From Alteromonas_F sp964429915 (lineage in GTDB: Bacteria > Pseudomonadota > Gammaproteobacteria > Enterobacterales > Alteromonadaceae), in assembly GCA_964429915.1 (NCBI GenBank), contig CAYSDZ010000014.1:1-64000 (forward strand): a stretch of 64,000 bases of DNA. Direction: 5' to 3'. Below the pieces are notes generated by a model that worked only from the letters and a program-made list of their open reading frames with translations, searched no databases and was not told where the DNA came from. The translations under genes and the position numbers were made by a program. Below are positions 16,818 to 25,269 of the stretch, one piece after another. The number at the start of each line of letters is the position of its first letter. Position 1 is the stretch's first letter.

Positions 16818-19406
16818 ATGGCAGAAGTATCGATCGAAAAGCTTGCCGCTGATATTGGCACAACGGTTGACCGCCTGGTTTCCCAGTTTGCAGATGCTGG
16901 CATTACCAAAGGTGTTAGCGACAATGTAACTGAAGATGAAAAAAGGCAGTTGCTGGATCATTTAAGTAAGCAACATGGCAGCACTGGATCAGAAGGTCCA
17001 AAGCGTATGACATTAAAACGCAAGACCACCAGTACCTTAAGTCTTGGTAAGTCGAAAGAAGTAAAAGTTGAAGTGCGTAAAAAACGCACTTATGTCAAAC
17101 GCACCGACTTAGAAGAACAAAAAATAGCTGAAGAAGAAGCGCGTAAAGCTCGCGAAGAAGAAGAGCGTTTACAAGCAGAAGCAAAACGCGCGGCAGAAGA
17201 AAAAGCGAAAAAAGCAGAAGAAGCGAAGAAAGCCGCGGAAGCGGAACGTGCGAAACGCGCTGAGCAAGCTAAGAAGGAAGCTGAAGAGCGCAAGCAGCAA
17301 GAAAGCGCGCTAAGCGATGAAGAGCGTAAAGCTCAGGACGAAGTGAGACAAGAAGCTGAAAGGCTTAAGAAAGCGCAAGAAGAAGAAGCGCAGAAGAAAT
17401 TAGAGGAAGAAGCTAAGAAAGCGGCGGAAGACGCACGTAAACTGGCTGAGGAAAACGAGCGTCGTTGGAAAGAAGAAGAGGAACGCCGTAAAAAAGCTGA
17501 AGCAGAAGAAGTACACCTGCATTCAAATCGCTACGCGCAAGAAGCAGAAGATGAAGAAGATATGCAAGTTGAGCGTTCTTCACGTCGACGCAAGAAATCA
17601 AAGAAAAATGCGGGTGAGCATCTTAAGCAAGGATTTAACAAACCTGCTCAACCTGTTGAGCGAATTGTAAAATTAGGTGAAACCATTACGGTTGGCGAAT
17701 TGGCAAGTCGCTTGGCCATTAAGTCAAATGAAGTCATCAAAACGATGATGAAAATGGGTGAAATGGCAACCATTAATCAGGTATTGGATCAGGATACTGC
17801 GGTATTAGTCGTTGAAGAAATGGGCCACAAGTACGAGTTGGTCAATGATAATGCGCTTGAAGACGAGCTGATGGCCGATGCGAGTAGCAGTGATAAGTCA
17901 ACACGTGCGCCGGTAGTGACCATAATGGGTCATGTTGATCATGGTAAAACATCGCTACTTGATTATATTCGACGTGCAAAAGTGGCCGACGGTGAAGCTG
18001 GCGGAATTACCCAGCATATTGGTGCTTACAGTGTGGCCACTGATAACGGACGCATTACCTTCTTGGATACACCTGGACACGCTGCGTTTACCGCTATGCG
18101 AGCCAGAGGTGCAACAGCAACGGATATTGTTATCATTGTTGTCGCAGCAGATGACGGTGTCATGCCACAAACCAAAGAAGCTGTGCAGCATGCCAAAGCA
18201 GCTAATGTGCCTTTGATTGTTGCTGTAAACAAGATGGACAAAGAAACAGCCGACCCCGACAGAGTAAAAACAGAACTTTCACAAATTGAAGTTATTTCTG
18301 AAGAGTGGGGTGGGGAACACCAATTTGTCAATGTTTCCGCCAAAACAGGTATGGGAGTTGACGAACTACTAGAAGCGATAACCCTTCAAGCCGAAGTCTT
18401 AGATTTGCAAGCTGCCGCACAAGGGGCAGGGCGAGGCATTGTTATTGAATCTCGCTTAGATAAAGGACGAGGCCCCGTTGCTTCGGTGCTTGTTCAGGAA
18501 GGCGAACTTAAATCAGGCGATATTTTATTGTGTGGCGAAGAGTATGGACGAGTACGAGCCATGCGCGACGAAAATGGTAACGAGGTTAAAGTTGCAGGTC
18601 CTTCTACACCAGTTGAAGTACTAGGTTTGTCTGGTGTACCTGTTGCAGGCGAAGACGCGTTGGTTGTGAAAGACGAGCGAAAAGCAAGAGAAGTCGCTGC
18701 CAAACGTCATACTAAGAAGCGTGAATTAAAACTGGCTAAACAACAAAAAGCAAAACTTGAAAACATGTTTGCGAACATGGAATCGGGTGATGTGAGTGAG
18801 CTTAACATTGTACTTAAAGCCGATGTTCAAGGTTCAGTTGAGGCAATAAGCGATTCACTATTGAAGCTTTCAACGGACGAAGTCAAGGTGAACATTGTTG
18901 GCTCGGGCGTAGGCGGTATTACTGAAACTGATGCCAGTTTAGCTGCTGCATCGAGTGCTATCATTCTTGGTTTTAATGTTCGAGCTGATGCGACTGCGCG
19001 CCGCCTCATTGAAGCAGAAGAGACAGATTTACGCTACTACAGCGTGATTTACGATCTTATCGACGAAGTTAAGCAAGCGATGAGTGGTATGTTAGCACCC
19101 GATTTCAAACAGGAAATTATTGGTCTGGCAGAAGTTCGCGATGTGTTTAAATCGCCTAAATTGGGGGCGATTGCGGGTTGTATGGTGACGGAAGGTATTG
19201 TTAAACGTAGTAATCCCATACGAGTACTACGTGAAAACGTAGTGATTTACGAAGGTGAACTTGAGTCGCTTAGACGGTTTAAAGATGATGTGCAGGAAGT
19301 CCGAAATGGGATGGAATGTGGTATTGGCGTTAAGAATTACAATGACGTGAAAGTAGGAGACCAAATAGAGGTCTTTGAAATTATCGAAGTTAAGCGCGAA
19401 ATTTAA
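16818..19406 (+). CDS. infB: Translation initiation factor IF-2
   Basis: 862-residue GTPase that brings initiator fMet-tRNA to the 30S subunit. The N-terminal IF2N domain (VSIEKLAADIGTTVDRLVSQF) is followed by a long charged, alanine/glutamate/lysine-rich linker (about 90-235) and a second IF2N-like domain. The G domain holds G1 GHVDHGKTSLL, the switch region GEAGGITQHIGAY, DTPGHAAF and NKMDK. C-terminal domains II-IV follow, ending VKVGDQIEVFEIIEVKREI. Its length and linker are normal for gammaproteobacteria. It begins 21 bases after nusA and ends before an intrinsic terminator. Confidence 0.98.
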   Translation: MAEVSIEKLAADIGTTVDRLVSQFADAGITKGVSDNVTEDEKRQLLDHLSKQHGSTGSEGPKRMTLKRKTTSTLSLGKSKEVKVEVRKKRTYVKRTDLEEQKIAEEEARKAREEEERLQAEAKRAAEEKAKKAEEAKKAAEAERAKRAEQAKKEAEERKQQESALSDEERKAQDEVRQEAERLKKAQEEEAQKKLEEEAKKAAEDARKLAEENERRWKEEEERRKKAEAEEVHLHSNRYAQEAEDEEDMQVERSSRRRKKSKKNAGEHLKQGFNKPAQPVERIVKLGETITVGELASRLAIKSNEVIKTMMKMGEMATINQVLDQDTAVLVVEEMGHKYELVNDNALEDELMADASSSDKSTRAPVVTIMGHVDHGKTSLLDYIRRAKVADGEAGGITQHIGAYSVATDNGRITFLDTPGHAAFTAMRARGATATDIVIIVVAADDGVMPQTKEAVQHAKAANVPLIVAVNKMDKETADPDRVKTELSQIEVISEEWGGEHQFVNVSAKTGMGVDELLEAITLQAEVLDLQAAAQGAGRGIVIESRLDKGRGPVASVLVQEGELKSGDILLCGEEYGRVRAMRDENGNEVKVAGPSTPVEVLGLSGVPVAGEDALVVKDERKAREVAAKRHTKKRELKLAKQQKAKLENMFANMESGDVSELNIVLKADVQGSVEAISDSLLKLSTDEVKVNIVGSGVGGITETDASLAAASSAIILGFNVRADATARRLIEAEETDLRYYSVIYDLIDEVKQAMSGMLAPDFKQEIIGLAEVRDVFKSPKLGAIAGCMVTEGIVKRSNPIRVLRENVVIYEGELESLRRFKDDVQEVRNGMECGIGVKNYNDVKVGDQIEVFEIIEVKREI

Positions 19407-19427
19407 CCGCAAACGCCATAAATATTT

Positions 19428-19449
19428 GGGGCCAATCGGCCCCTTTTTT
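19428..19449 (+). terminator. Intrinsic terminator between infB and rbfA
   Basis: GGGGCC, loop AATC, GGCCCC, then six T. It may reduce expression of rbfA-truB relative to infB, because no strong promoter is visible in the remaining 29 bases before rbfA. Confidence 0.8.
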
Positions 19450-19478
19450 ATCGACGTATTAAAATAGGAGCGACTCAG

Positions 19479-19859
19479 ATGGCAAGAGAATTTTCTCGTA
19501 CCGATCGTGTTTCCCAACACATACATAAAGAAGTTGCGAGTATTCTACAAAATGAATACAAGCATAAAGTAGGCGATTTGCCATTGACTACCGTTTCAGG
19601 GGTCGAAGTATCAAGAGATTTAGCGCATGCAAAGGTGTTCGTTACTTTTTACAATCAAGACGACGAAGAAACTAAACAGCAGCTTGCTATGTTAAATGAT
19701 CATAAAGGCTTTGTACGCACATTGCTTGCTAAGAGAGTAAGAATGAGAGCAGTGCCGGCTATTCATTTTCATGCTGATGGTTCGCTGTCTGAAGGTGTGA
19801 GAATTTCAACATTGGTTTCGCAAACGATTGCTGAAGACAATAAAAAACGGTCACAATAG
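19479..19859 (+). CDS. rbfA: Ribosome-binding factor A
   Basis: 126 residues, close to other RbfA proteins. A KH-like fold assists late 30S maturation and cold adaptation. Recognised by the start REFSRTDRVSQHIHKEVASIL, the middle TTVSGVEVSRDLAHAKVFVTF and PAIHFHADGSLSEGVRIS. AGGAG lies upstream of the ATG. truB follows six bases after the stop. Confidence 0.97.
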   Translation: MAREFSRTDRVSQHIHKEVASILQNEYKHKVGDLPLTTVSGVEVSRDLAHAKVFVTFYNQDDEETKQQLAMLNDHKGFVRTLLAKRVRMRAVPAIHFHADGSLSEGVRISTLVSQTIAEDNKKRSQ

Positions 19860-19865
19860 CGCGCA

Positions 19866-20789
19866 ATGGGAAGAAGAAAAAACGGTAGAAATATTAACGG
19901 CATCGTGCTTTTAAACAAAGCAGTGGGTGGCTCATCTAATCATGTTTTACAACGCGTTCGTCGACTTTATCAGGCCAATAAAGCAGGGCACACAGGCGCG
20001 CTCGACCCACTTGCATCGGGCATGTTGCCGATTTGTCTTGGCGAAGCGACAAAATTTTCTGGTTTTCTTTTAGATTCAGATAAAACTTACGAAGTTACCG
20101 CTAAACTGGGTATTCGTACCACCACTAGCGATGCCGATGGTGAGGTAGTGCAAACTCGCGCAGTGGAATCTAGTGAGGCCGAAATCCTTCAGGCAATTTC
20201 GCGATTTAAAGGTAAAAGCAAACAAGTCCCTTCCATGTTTTCAGCATTGAAGTATCAAGGTAAGCCGCTTTACTCCTATGCCAGAGAAGGCATTACAGTA
20301 CCAAGAGAAGCAAGAGACATCGAAGTTTTTTCCATTTCAGATGTGAATATTGAACTGCCATTGGTGAGCATGAAAATTCACTGTAGCAAGGGAACGTATA
20401 TTCGCACAATTGTAGATGATCTGGGGGAATTATTGGGCTGCGGCGCTTATGTGACACGTTTACATAGAACACGAGTCGCAGGTTTCCCTACTGAGCAGAT
20501 GTTGAGTATGACTGAGCTAGAAAACAAGTTAGCGCAAGACGGGCTTAATGCCTTAGATTCGCTACTACTGCCTATGGATACAGCAGCACGCCAGTTGCCA
20601 GAGTTAACCATCGCTCACGATCTGGCGAGCAAGGTGCAACACGGACAAGCGATACAGGTCCCAGAGGGTGTTTCATACCATTCAGAGCAATTAGTGAGGG
20701 TATATGACGAGCACTCACGGTTTCTCGGTGTTGGAACAGTAAAATCTGACGGATTAATTTACCCAAAACGTCTTGTGGTATACGAATGA
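19866..20789 (+). CDS. truB: tRNA pseudouridine-55 synthase TruB
   Basis: 307 residues. It makes pseudouridine 55 in the T loop of nearly all tRNAs. The start GRRKNGRNINGIVLLNK has the family's opening. The catalytic Asp lies in GHTGALDPLASGMLPI, followed by LDSDKTYEVTAKLG and the SKGTYIRTIVDDLG motif, with a PUA-like C-terminal part. Directly behind rbfA and ahead of rpsO, as in most gammaproteobacteria. Confidence 0.97.
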   Translation: MGRRKNGRNINGIVLLNKAVGGSSNHVLQRVRRLYQANKAGHTGALDPLASGMLPICLGEATKFSGFLLDSDKTYEVTAKLGIRTTTSDADGEVVQTRAVESSEAEILQAISRFKGKSKQVPSMFSALKYQGKPLYSYAREGITVPREARDIEVFSISDVNIELPLVSMKIHCSKGTYIRTIVDDLGELLGCGAYVTRLHRTRVAGFPTEQMLSMTELENKLAQDGLNALDSLLLPMDTAARQLPELTIAHDLASKVQHGQAIQVPEGVSYHSEQLVRVYDEHSRFLGVGTVKSDGLIYPKRLVVYE

Positions 20790-20791
20790 GC

Positions 20792-20819
20792 TTGATTACC
20801 TGCAAAAGGCTTGTATAAT
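20792..20819 (+). promoter_or_regulatory. rpsO: Sigma-70 promoter of rpsO
   Basis: TTGATT (20792-20797) and a perfect TATAAT (20814-20819) with a 16-base spacer, 80 bases before the rpsO start. It overlaps the end of truB's context and gives rpsO its own transcript, as in E. coli. Confidence 0.7.
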
Positions 20820-20898
20820 TCAGCGCTCAAAAAGTTGGGCTGAATTAGTGATTGGCTCAATTTTGTTTCTCAATCTATAAATTTTATCGGAGAATAGT

Positions 20899-21168
20899 AT
20901 GTCACTAACTAAAGCAGAAACAGCACAAATCATTGCTGATTACGCGGTTAAAGAAGGCGACACGGGTTCACCAGAAGTACAAGTTGCGCTTCTTACTCAT
21001 AATATCAATAAGTTACAAGGCCACTTTTCTAGCCATAAAAAAGACCATCACTCTCGACGTGGTTTACTTCGCATGGTAAGCCAGCGCCGTAAGTTATTGG
21101 ATTATTTAAAAGGTAAGAACAGCGAACGTTACACCAACTTGATCCAACGTCTTGGATTACGCCGTTAA
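20899..21168 (+). CDS. rpsO: 30S ribosomal protein S15
   Basis: 89 residues, exactly the usual length. It binds the 16S rRNA central domain early in 30S assembly. The sequence is highly conserved: EGDTGSPEVQVALLTHNINKL split by HFSSHKKDHHSRRGLLRMVSQRRKLLDYLK. A CGGAGAA site precedes the ATG. The 5' leader of about 70 bases may allow S15 self-repression, known in E. coli but not demonstrable here. Unlike in E. coli, pnp does not follow; a terminator and argO do. Confidence 0.98.
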   Translation: MSLTKAETAQIIADYAVKEGDTGSPEVQVALLTHNINKLQGHFSSHKKDHHSRRGLLRMVSQRRKLLDYLKGKNSERYTNLIQRLGLRR

Positions 21169-21198
21169 TACTTGATGTATTGCAAGTAATTTGAAAAG

Positions 21199-21226
21199 AA
21201 GGCACCTTACAGAGGTGCTTTTTTTT
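21199..21226 (+). terminator. Intrinsic terminator after rpsO
   Basis: GCACC, loop TTACAGA, GGTGC, followed by eight T, 30 bases after the rpsO stop. Confidence 0.85.
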
Positions 21227-21256
21227 GATCTGCTATAACATTTAGGAAGTCAGCCA

Positions 21257-21862
21257 ATGATGAGCTTTTATTTACATGGTTTTTTTCTTGGTTTAGGGCT
21301 CATTGTTGCCATAGGCGCTCAGAATGCGTGGGTATTAGGAATGAGTCTTCGTCGGTACCACGCTTATACGGTAGCGTCTGTTTGTATTGCTATTGACGCT
21401 ATATTAATGGCAGTGGGGGTGTTGTTTTTTAAGCAAATACAAGCAGTATTACCCAGCTTAATTCCTTGGTTTACATGGGCAGGAGTTTTGATTTTATTAT
21501 GGCTTGCATTTCAGGCTTTGATGCGTGTTATTAAAGGACAGTCAGGCTTGGAAGCCAACCAGCCCCAAATTCAGATGTCCAAATCGCGTGCAGTTATCAG
21601 TGCGTTGGCAATTTCCTTGCTTAACCCTCATGTTTATTTAGATACCGTTGTATTGTTAGGAAGCGTAGCCTCTGCGACTGAAAGGCCATGGTTATTTTAT
21701 TTCGGCAGCGCAAGTGCGTCGTTATGTTGGTTTATGTTGTTGGCATCAATGGGCAAGCCGCTTCGAACAATACTCCGCTCGCCATTTAGATGGCGGTGTT
21801 TTGATGCAACTATCTGCCTTTTAATGACATGGATGGCATTTTCGTTGTGGGCTCACCATTGA
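21257..21862 (+). CDS. argO: LysE/ArgO-type amino-acid exporter
   Basis: 201-residue inner-membrane protein with about six helices. The signature start GFFLGLGLIVAIGAQNAWVLGMSLRR is typical of ArgO (arginine outward permease), and ALAISLLNPHVYLDTVVLLGSVA is the second half-repeat motif with the conserved NPHxYLDT. It would export arginine or lysine. A convergent gene begins three bases after its stop, with no room for a separate terminator. It replaces pnp behind rpsO in this genome. Confidence 0.88.
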   Translation: MMSFYLHGFFLGLGLIVAIGAQNAWVLGMSLRRYHAYTVASVCIAIDAILMAVGVLFFKQIQAVLPSLIPWFTWAGVLILLWLAFQALMRVIKGQSGLEANQPQIQMSKSRAVISALAISLLNPHVYLDTVVLLGSVASATERPWLFYFGSASASLCWFMLLASMGKPLRTILRSPFRWRCFDATICLLMTWMAFSLWAHH

Positions 21863-21864
21863 CT

Positions 21865-22626
21865 TTATAACGAGGCAGGCGGTGAGCTGACTAATTTCGT
21901 TGCCATGGCTTTGATTTCAGACTCAAGCTGAGTAATGCGTTGGGTTAGTTTTGTATTTCGTTGTTCAACTGTGGCTATTTTTTCCTCAAGCACTTTGTTT
22001 CTTTGTATTGCCTGTTGTTCGGCATTCGCTGTTTGCTCTAATTGTACATTGAGCGCAAGCAATTCATCTGCAATGGTAGCGAGTTGACTTTCAAATGAAG
22101 CCACCTTTACGCGCTGAGTTTCTCCGTTTCGTCTTACCTGACCGATCGATTCTTCTAGGCCGTTTGCAGTTTTTGTTAAAAGCGCACCTAAGTCCGCAAT
22201 TTCTTTTTGATTTCTTCGCCACGCAGACGCCCATAGCTTATCCATTTGCTCCCAAAGTTCACCGGTTTTTTCACTTAATTCGGTGACTTTTACTTGCAGT
22301 GCAACGGTAGATTCGCCCATTTCTTCGTCGGTCGCGGAAAGTTTTCGTTCAAGCTGTAAAATGCGGTTCTCGGCCGACGATAATATTTCCGCCTGTTTTA
22401 AAGATTGATCATATAAATAATAAGCCGCGCCCGAAGCCGCACAAGCAATCAAAACAGCCAATGTTGCTGTAATGGGAAAACCAGATTGTTTCGCTGTTTT
22501 TTTAGTGGAAGGAGTGGCTTTTTGCGGCTTGCTTCCCGTTATTTGTTTTTTTTGTTGGTACTGTTGTCTGTCTTCGTCATCAAGGCGAATAGTTGGAAAA
22601 TCGTCATTGTTCGAATTGCTGCTCAT
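21865..22626 (-). CDS. Coiled-coil protein with one membrane helix, function unknown
   Basis: 253 residues. A polar, lysine/glutamine-rich N-terminal tail (about 1-48) precedes one membrane helix (about 49-70, FPITATLAVLIACAASGAAYYL). A long coiled coil of about 170 residues (repeated LEQ/LES/VEQ heptads) then fills the rest, in the periplasm if the tail is cytoplasmic. The layout resembles ZipA- or HemX-like anchors and conserved Alteromonadales hypotheticals. I cannot assign a family. It is convergent with argO; the ATG at 22626 has no strong ribosome binding site. Confidence 0.75.
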   Translation of the reverse strand: MSSNSNNDDFPTIRLDDEDRQQYQQKKQITGSKPQKATPSTKKTAKQSGFPITATLAVLIACAASGAAYYLYDQSLKQAEILSSAENRILQLERKLSATDEEMGESTVALQVKVTELSEKTGELWEQMDKLWASAWRRNQKEIADLGALLTKTANGLEESIGQVRRNGETQRVKVASFESQLATIADELLALNVQLEQTANAEQQAIQRNKVLEEKIATVEQRNTKLTQRITQLESEIKAMATKLVSSPPASL

Positions 22627-22840
22627 GATGCCTCTTTCAGGTAAAGCGCTCGAGTCTGGGGCTGCGCTTTTGTTTAACTATTGTTGCGCTCAGTCTAGCG
22701 AAAATATGCCTATCTTGCCAATAGACAGACCTAGAGAAGTCGCTATTTTTAATCTGTTTTCTGCGCATTTACTCAATTAAACGCTACACTCAAAGAAGAA
22801 AAAAAATTTATTGTCACAAAAAGGTCCATTTCTAGTCTGT

Positions 22841-24472
22841 ATGAGCGACATTCCTGCCATTAAACCTATCAAAGACATGCAAGTGCTAGTGGTGGATACT
22901 CAAGCCTTAGTGCATGAGATCGTTCAAAGTGTATTTAAAGATTTGGGTATAAATAAAGTGGTTTGTACTCAAAACGCGTATCATGCTTTGCGAGAGTGTC
23001 ATAACGTGGCGTTTGATATCGTCATTTTAGCGTTTAATGTAAGTAGTGATAAAGATGGGTTTCATCTTTATGAAGAGCTACGCATGTATAAGCACATCAC
23101 CAATAAAACGACCGTTATTTTTTTAAGCGCGGAAACCAGTGCACAATTAGTTAATTGCGTCATGGAATTTCAACCTCACGATTTTTGGGTGAAGCCTCTC
23201 GCCAAGCAGCGAGTACAGCAGCGTTTAGTTCATATGTTTGCTGCTCGCAAAATGTTTCATAAATTAAACTGCATGTTAGATTTGGACGATTGTGCAAGTG
23301 CTATCTATCAAGCAGAGCGATTGCTAGAAAACGCTAAATTGCGCGAGTTTCATGGCAAGCTCAAGCGCATAAAAGGAGAATGCCTCATTAAGTTGTTTGC
23401 ATTTGAAGAGGCAGAAAAATACTACCAAGAATTGATAGAAACCATTGATACGGGATGGGCAAACGTCGGTTTATTGCAGTGTATGTTGGTACAAGGTAAA
23501 TCAGATGAAGCCGAAGGGCTAATAGAGACCTTGATCACGCGCGACGATACACGTTTTCCCACTTATGATCTTTTGGCACAGCATCATATAAAATACAGCG
23601 AATACGACAAAGCTTACGACATGATGCAAAGAGCGTGTGAACTTGCCCCAAGAAATATGAACAGAAACAAGAAGCTATGGGACTTGGCCCGCCTTAATCA
23701 CGACAGATATGGTCAATTAAAAGCCGTGCGTGCGATGGAAAAATACGGCAAAAACTCGATTCATGATTCTCCCATGCTATCTGTGAATGTATTAAGAGCA
23801 AGCATCGACCTAGCCTCTACTTTGCACAATGAGGAAGGAGAGAGGTTAGCTAACAAAGCAGAAAAAATGCTTGAGGGCTTGCAGGCTAAAAATAAAAAGG
23901 CATTTGATCTAAAAGAAACGTTGGTGATTGCTGAGGCGCGCATTGCGGCTTTACGCGATGACAAAAAACGAGCCGAAAGTTTGTTATCAGAAAATAAAAT
24001 AAAAGAAACCGTTGTGAATGTAGAAGACGGCTTAGACAAAATGAAAGTGTTTCACGAGCTTGGAATGCATGAAAAATGTTTGTCTATTCTCAAATCGTTA
24101 CAAAAACACATTGTTGATGATGAATTTACAAGCGGCGTCGTCTCTGCATACTTACAACAGGAAAGTATCGAGCGAGAACAAGTTAAGTTTTCAACTAAAG
24201 AATTAAAGCAAATGGCGGCTTCGCATTATCATAATGAACGCTATGAAGCCGCTTTTGAATTGTTGACTCAAGCTCGGGTTTTGTCTCCTAAAGATGTTTC
24301 TATGTCGTTAAGCTTATTAAAAGTGTTGTCTCGCTTACAAGCTCATAAAAAGCTAAGCGAGAAAGAGCTTCATATTGCTGAGGCGACTCAACTTATGCTA
24401 GAAAAATTCCCTTTAAATCAAAGTCAAAAAGAGAAAGCGACCGAATATACCGCGCTTATCTTTGAAAAATAA
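22841..24472 (+). CDS. Pseudo-receiver / TPR protein
   Basis: 543-residue protein with an N-terminal receiver-like domain (about 10-130) and a TPR-like helical array to the end (for example AEKYYQELIETIDTGWANVGLL and YDKAYDMMQRACELAPRN, each within 22 residues). The receiver has lost the phospho-accepting Asp: the usual VLLDY is VILAFNV, and the acidic pair is VVDT. The KP motif (WVKPLA) remains. It probably works by protein contacts without phosphorylation. A paralogue with an intact receiver lies at 46421-48067. ATG 22841 is chosen; an in-frame TTG at 22811 would add ten residues. Confidence 0.82.
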   Translation: MSDIPAIKPIKDMQVLVVDTQALVHEIVQSVFKDLGINKVVCTQNAYHALRECHNVAFDIVILAFNVSSDKDGFHLYEELRMYKHITNKTTVIFLSAETSAQLVNCVMEFQPHDFWVKPLAKQRVQQRLVHMFAARKMFHKLNCMLDLDDCASAIYQAERLLENAKLREFHGKLKRIKGECLIKLFAFEEAEKYYQELIETIDTGWANVGLLQCMLVQGKSDEAEGLIETLITRDDTRFPTYDLLAQHHIKYSEYDKAYDMMQRACELAPRNMNRNKKLWDLARLNHDRYGQLKAVRAMEKYGKNSIHDSPMLSVNVLRASIDLASTLHNEEGERLANKAEKMLEGLQAKNKKAFDLKETLVIAEARIAALRDDKKRAESLLSENKIKETVVNVEDGLDKMKVFHELGMHEKCLSILKSLQKHIVDDEFTSGVVSAYLQQESIEREQVKFSTKELKQMAASHYHNERYEAAFELLTQARVLSPKDVSMSLSLLKVLSRLQAHKKLSEKELHIAEATQLMLEKFPLNQSQKEKATEYTALIFEK

Positions 24473-24628
24473 TAAGTCAAAAACTACGTAATAGCTAAAA
24501 CCGATTACAGCGTTCGCTTTTCTTCATTATCCAACTCCATTTTACACCGCTATAGTTACATCATCGTTAAGCGCGGGACTCATCCACTTAACGTAAATAT
24601 TTTACTTACTTCAACGGAGAACAGAACC

Positions 24629-25192
24629 ATGGCGTTAATCAACACCACAATTAAACCTTTCAAAGCGAGTGCATTTAAAGACGGCGAATTCATTGACGTA
24701 AGCAGTGATGATGTAAAAGGAAAGTGGGCAATATTTTTCTTTTATCCAGCAGACTTCACGTTTGTTTGCCCGACTGAGTTAGGTGATGTGGCAGACAAGT
24801 ATGAAGAATTGCAATCACGCGGTGTTGAAGTGTACTCAGTATCAACAGATACACATTTCACTCACAAAGCATGGCACGATGCATCTGACACCATTGGAAA
24901 AATTAAATACACCATGATTGGTGACCCAACAGGTGCTATCACTCGCAACTTCGATTGTATGCGTGAAGATATGGGCTTAGCTGATAGAGCGACTTTCTTA
25001 GTGGACCCTGAAGGCGTGATTCAAGCAATGGAAATTACTGCTGAAGGTATCGGCCGCGACGCAGACGATCTTCTTCGTAAGGTGAAGGCAGCTCAGTATG
25101 TGGCAGCAAACCCGGGTGAAGTTTGCCCAGCGAAGTGGAAAGAAGGTGAAGAAACATTAGCACCATCGTTAGATTTAGTTGGAAAAATTTAA
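24629..25192 (+). CDS. ahpC: Alkyl hydroperoxide reductase subunit C (peroxiredoxin)
   Basis: 187 residues, the exact length of E. coli AhpC. A typical 2-Cys peroxiredoxin that reduces H2O2 and organic hydroperoxides in the cytoplasm. The peroxidatic Cys is in DFTFVCPTEL and the resolving Cys in NPGEVCPAKW. The start is MALINTTIKPFKASAF, with CGGAGAA upstream. AhpF, its reductase, follows. OxyR control is usual in the family; I found no convincing OxyR site in the 156 bases upstream. Confidence 0.97.
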   Translation: MALINTTIKPFKASAFKDGEFIDVSSDDVKGKWAIFFFYPADFTFVCPTELGDVADKYEELQSRGVEVYSVSTDTHFTHKAWHDASDTIGKIKYTMIGDPTGAITRNFDCMREDMGLADRATFLVDPEGVIQAMEITAEGIGRDADDLLRKVKAAQYVAANPGEVCPAKWKEGEETLAPSLDLVGKI

Positions 25193-25211
25193 GCGAGTGT
25201 AAAAAAGAAAG

Positions 25212-25231
25212 TCGGCGGTAAAAGCCGCCGA
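25212..25231 (+). other. Hairpin between ahpC and ahpF
   Basis: TCGGCGG, loop of six bases, CCGCCGA, with no T-run. It may stabilise the ahpC 3' end or partly attenuate, giving more AhpC than AhpF. Confidence 0.5.
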
Positions 25232-25269
25232 TATTGTTTACACCGCAATTATTGAAGAGGAAAAACACC

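Noticed and set aside
17090..17520. Low-complexity A/G-rich coding stretch as possible foreign DNA
   Set aside because: It is the charged linker of IF-2, usual in gammaproteobacteria.
20817..20846. 8-bp inverted repeat AATTCAGC / GCTGAATT before rpsO
   Set aside because: Its left arm overlaps the -10 box, so it would not be in the transcript; it cannot be the S15 mRNA control hairpin and is probably chance or a DNA site.
24473..24628. OxyR binding site upstream of ahpC
   Set aside because: Some ATAG/CTAT fragments are present but the spacing does not match the four-element consensus.
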